Below, piece by piece: positions 4,529 to 6,652 of a DNA stretch of 6,652 nt. The stretch comes from Candidatus Latescibacterota bacterium (lineage in GTDB: Bacteria > Latescibacterota > 4484-107 > B68-G9). The notes under the pieces were generated by a model. The model made no database searches. It was not told where the DNA came from and saw nothing but the letters and a program-made list of their open reading frames with translations. Position 1 is the stretch's first letter. Every line of letters begins with the position of its first letter. A program made the translations under genes and the position numbers. The DNA lies in the NCBI GenBank assembly GCA_012962735.1, contig DTXA01000188.1:1-6652 (forward strand), given 5' to 3'.

Positions 4529-6652
4529 TCAGGTCAGTTCCACCACCGTCACTCCGTCCCCCCCCTCGTTCCAATCCCCTGATCGATAAAACTTCACCTT
4601 TGGATGCCCCCTTAAGTATTCCCAGAGCTTCTCCCTGAGAGCTCCGGTACCCTTGCCATGGATGAGCACCACCCGGTCCATATTGGCCAATAGGGCGTTG
4701 TCTAAGTACTTGTCCACGATCCCTGCGGCCTCCTCGAAGGTCATCCCCCGCAGGTCCACCTGAGGGGAGATATCCGGGGCGGAGACCTTAGGGAGACTAG
4801 AAGATTTCGGGGACGGGGGAGCCTCTGCCCGGCGGAGCTGTGAACGTGGCAGGCGCAGACGAGCGCTCCCAACTTGTACCAAAAGCCTTCCGGAGCTATC
4901 CTCCGGCCCGACCACCACTCCGTGTCCCCCAAAGGGGGTGACCACCGCATCCCCCACCCCGACCTCTCCGTCCCCCCAAGGTCTGGGTGAGAGGGCCTCC
5001 TGTTGGGCTATTACTTCCTCCCTTGCCCTCCGCACCTCCTCCCTTGCCCTGCGCACGGCCTTCCGAGAGGCAGCTTGTGCCCTCAACTCCGCCACAGTGC
5101 GCTCTACGAGGGTGTTGGCCTCCCGAAGGACCCTCTCAGCCTCCTCCAAGGCCCTCCTTTTGATCTCCCTAGCCTCCTCCCTGACACCCTCCAGCTTCTC
5201 CTTGTACTTGGCCTTCAACCTTTCCTGCTCCCGAGCCAGCCGTTCTAAGCGCTCCGCCTCCTCACGCCGGCGCCTGCTCAGCTCCTCCAGCTCCCACAAC
5301 AGCTCCTCTATGCGCCTGCCACCCTCCTCGGTGTATCCTTGGGCCCGGGACACTACCTCTGTCGGGAGGCCCAGCCGCTCCGAGATCTCGTAGGCGTAAC
5401 TCGAACCGGGCAGGCCCACCTGGAGGCGGAATGTGGGAGTTAGACACTCCCTGTCGAACTCCATGGAGGCGTTTCTCGCATCCCCCCTGCCGTGGGCATA
5501 GAGTTTCAAGCGGCCCAGGTGGGTGGTGGCGATTACCTTAGCCCCTCGCCCGAGCAAATAATCCAAAAGGGCCATGGCCAGGCTGGCCCCCTGGTCGGGG
5601 TCCGTGCTGGTACCCAGCTCGTCCAAGAGCACCAGGGTGTCCTCCCCGGCCTTCCGGCAGATGCGGACCCACTGGCCCACATGTGCAGCGAAGGTGCTGA
5701 TGTCCCCCTCCAAAGACTGCTCGTCACCTATGTCGGCAAACACCTTGCGGTATACTGCAATCTCAGTGTCCGGTGAGGCTGGCACGGGGAATCCAGCCTG
5801 TGTCATGAGGGTCAGAAGTCCTATGGTCTTCAGGGCCACAGTCTTCCCCCCGGCGTTCGGGCCTGTGATGAGCAGGAACCGCACATCCCCTCCGATCTCC
5901 ACGTCTAAGGGAACTACCTCCCGCCCGGTGCGGCGGCCTCGCCACAGCAGGATGGGATGTTTGGCGGATATCAGGACCGTTCTTCCATCTCGGCTCACCT
6001 TGGGGACGTGGGCCTCGAACTCCGCACCGTATGAGGCGAGGGCGTACAGGGCGTCCAGCTCTCCTAAGACCTCTAAGGACCGGGATAGGTCCGGGAGGGA
6101 CTTTCGCACCAGTGCCGTGAGCTCGGCCAAGACCCTCTCCACCTCCCTCCGCTCCTCCAGCTCTAGCCTTCTCACCTCGTTCTGGAGGGGCAGGGTGGCC
6201 AGTGGCTCCACGAACAAGGTGGCGCCGCTTGCGGACTGGTCGTGGACCACCCCCTGAACCCTTCCGACCTGGCTCGCCTTTATCGGGACCACGTACCGGC
6301 CGTTCCGGATGGTGACCACTCTCTCTTGCACCACCGAATCCGGAAGGGAGGCTAAAAGCCGCTCCAGCTCCCCTCTAAGGGCCTCCCGCCTCCCGGCCAG
6401 GGCCCTGCGGACCCTTCTGAGCTCCGGGCTGGCGGAATCCTGTACCCGACCCTCGGGGTCCACGGTTTCTTCTATGGCCCGCTCAAGTTCTGGCTGGGGG
6501 GAAAGGTCCTCCGAAAGGGCATACAGAGAGGGCACCTTCCCCTTCCGGGCCCTTATGTACCGGCGAACCCCCGCCACCACACCCAACACCTCCCGCACGG
6601 CCCACAGCTCCCCGGGTTCCAAGATAGAGCCCTGTACGGCGCACTTCCGGAG
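4529..6652 (-). CDS. mutS2: MutS2: ATPase with KOW and Smr domains, N-terminus beyond window
   Basis: The frame is open to the window edge, giving 707 visible residues of a family usually about 770-800 long, so roughly the first 70-80 are missing. The TTG at 6622 is internal, because the upstream codons (LRKCAVQGSI) fit the family. Residue numbers below count from the window edge. The MutS core comes first, with NGRYVVPIKAS and HDQSASGATLFVEP (about 117-150). The ABC-type ATPase has Walker A GPNAGGKT (264-271), the SLEGDISTF signature region (313-321), Walker B VLLDEL (341-346) and H378 in ATTHLGRLK. A long charged coiled coil follows (about 445-555), then a KOW-like domain (about 563-608). 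The C-terminal Smr domain has DLRG (633-636) and HGKGTG (665-670), both nuclease-associated motifs. MutS2 lacks the mismatch-recognition domain of MutS. It is linked to suppression of recombination in some bacteria and to splitting collided ribosomes in Bacillus subtilis; which applies here is unknown. All key residues look intact. Arg codons are mostly CGG/CGC, unlike the pump gene. Confidence 0.96.
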   Translation of the reverse strand, partial: LRKCAVQGSILEPGELWAVREVLGVVAGVRRYIRARKGKVPSLYALSEDLSPQPELERAIEETVDPEGRVQDSASPELRRVRRALAGRREALRGELERLLASLPDSVVQERVVTIRNGRYVVPIKASQVGRVQGVVHDQSASGATLFVEPLATLPLQNEVRRLELEERREVERVLAELTALVRKSLPDLSRSLEVLGELDALYALASYGAEFEAHVPKVSRDGRTVLISAKHPILLWRGRRTGREVVPLDVEIGGDVRFLLITGPNAGGKTVALKTIGLLTLMTQAGFPVPASPDTEIAVYRKVFADIGDEQSLEGDISTFAAHVGQWVRICRKAGEDTLVLLDELGTSTDPDQGASLAMALLDYLLGRGAKVIATTHLGRLKLYAHGRGDARNASMEFDRECLTPTFRLQVGLPGSSYAYEISERLGLPTEVVSRAQGYTEEGGRRIEELLWELEELSRRRREEAERLERLAREQERLKAKYKEKLEGVREEAREIKRRALEEAERVLREANTLVERTVAELRAQAASRKAVRRAREEVRRAREEVIAQQEALSPRPWGDGEVGVGDAVVTPFGGHGVVVGPEDSSGRLLVQVGSARLRLPRSQLRRAEAPPSPKSSSLPKVSAPDISPQVDLRGMTFEEAAGIVDKYLDNALLANMDRVVLIHGKGTGALREKLWEYLRGHPKVKFYRSGDWNEGGDGVTVVELT
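5013..5054 (-). repeat. 21-bp tandem duplication inside the mutS2 coiled coil
   Basis: Units 5013-5033 and 5034-5054 agree at 19 of 21 bases. They encode RRAREEV twice in a row, exactly one heptad, so the coiled-coil register is preserved. Confidence 0.75.

Noticed and set aside
5574..6257. A 227-codon open frame on the + strand inside mutS2
   Set aside because: Antisense shadow of the conserved MutS2 ATPase and core; Ser/Arg/Thr-rich product without recognisable motifs.
1..6652. CRISPR arrays, tRNA, rRNA or prophage attachment sites
   Set aside because: No regularly spaced repeats, tRNA-like folds or rRNA-like stretches were seen on either strand by eye.

Overview
The window is a GC-rich bacterial chromosomal segment. 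It holds a multidrug-type RND efflux operon on the + strand, which ends in a broken accessory gene, and a convergent mutS2 gene on the - strand. Between them lies an AT-richer segment and a decayed IS630-type insertion sequence. An RND pump with a periplasmic adaptor points to a Gram-negative (diderm) organism. The pump gene uses mostly AGG for Arg and ATA for Ile, a pattern often seen in thermophilic anaerobes. The combination of an HAE-1-like pump, a PG0541-like gene and a MutS2 with a Smr domain would fit a lineage such as Synergistota, but this placement is an inference and was not checked.

Layout. 2-259 (+): C-terminal 85 residues of an HlyD/AcrA-type adaptor. 256-3357 (+): complete RND inner-membrane pump of 1033 aa, overlapping the adaptor stop by ATGA. 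3365-3394: GC-rich hairpin. 3420-3491 (+): the first 23 codons of a PG0541-family (P-II-like) transporter-associated protein, cut off by a stop. 3492-3790: AT-richer stretch without a recognisable gene, with one sigma70-like promoter candidate. 3791-4462: IS630-family remnant; its transposase (- strand) has one in-frame stop and lacks well over 100 residues. 4463-4528: short spacer. 4529-6652 (-): mutS2, complete at its C-terminus and running out of the window at its N-terminus.

How the parts work together. The adaptor and pump would form a proton-driven efflux complex with an outer-membrane channel not seen here. The small third gene normally follows such pumps and is probably non-functional in this copy. 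mutS2 is functionally unrelated (anti-recombination and/or rescue of collided ribosomes) and simply converges on the operon. I found no firm evidence of a new biological system. The parts most worth a second look are the truncated P-II-like gene with its abrupt composition break, and the transposase remnant that stays in one reading frame despite several apparent internal deletions.
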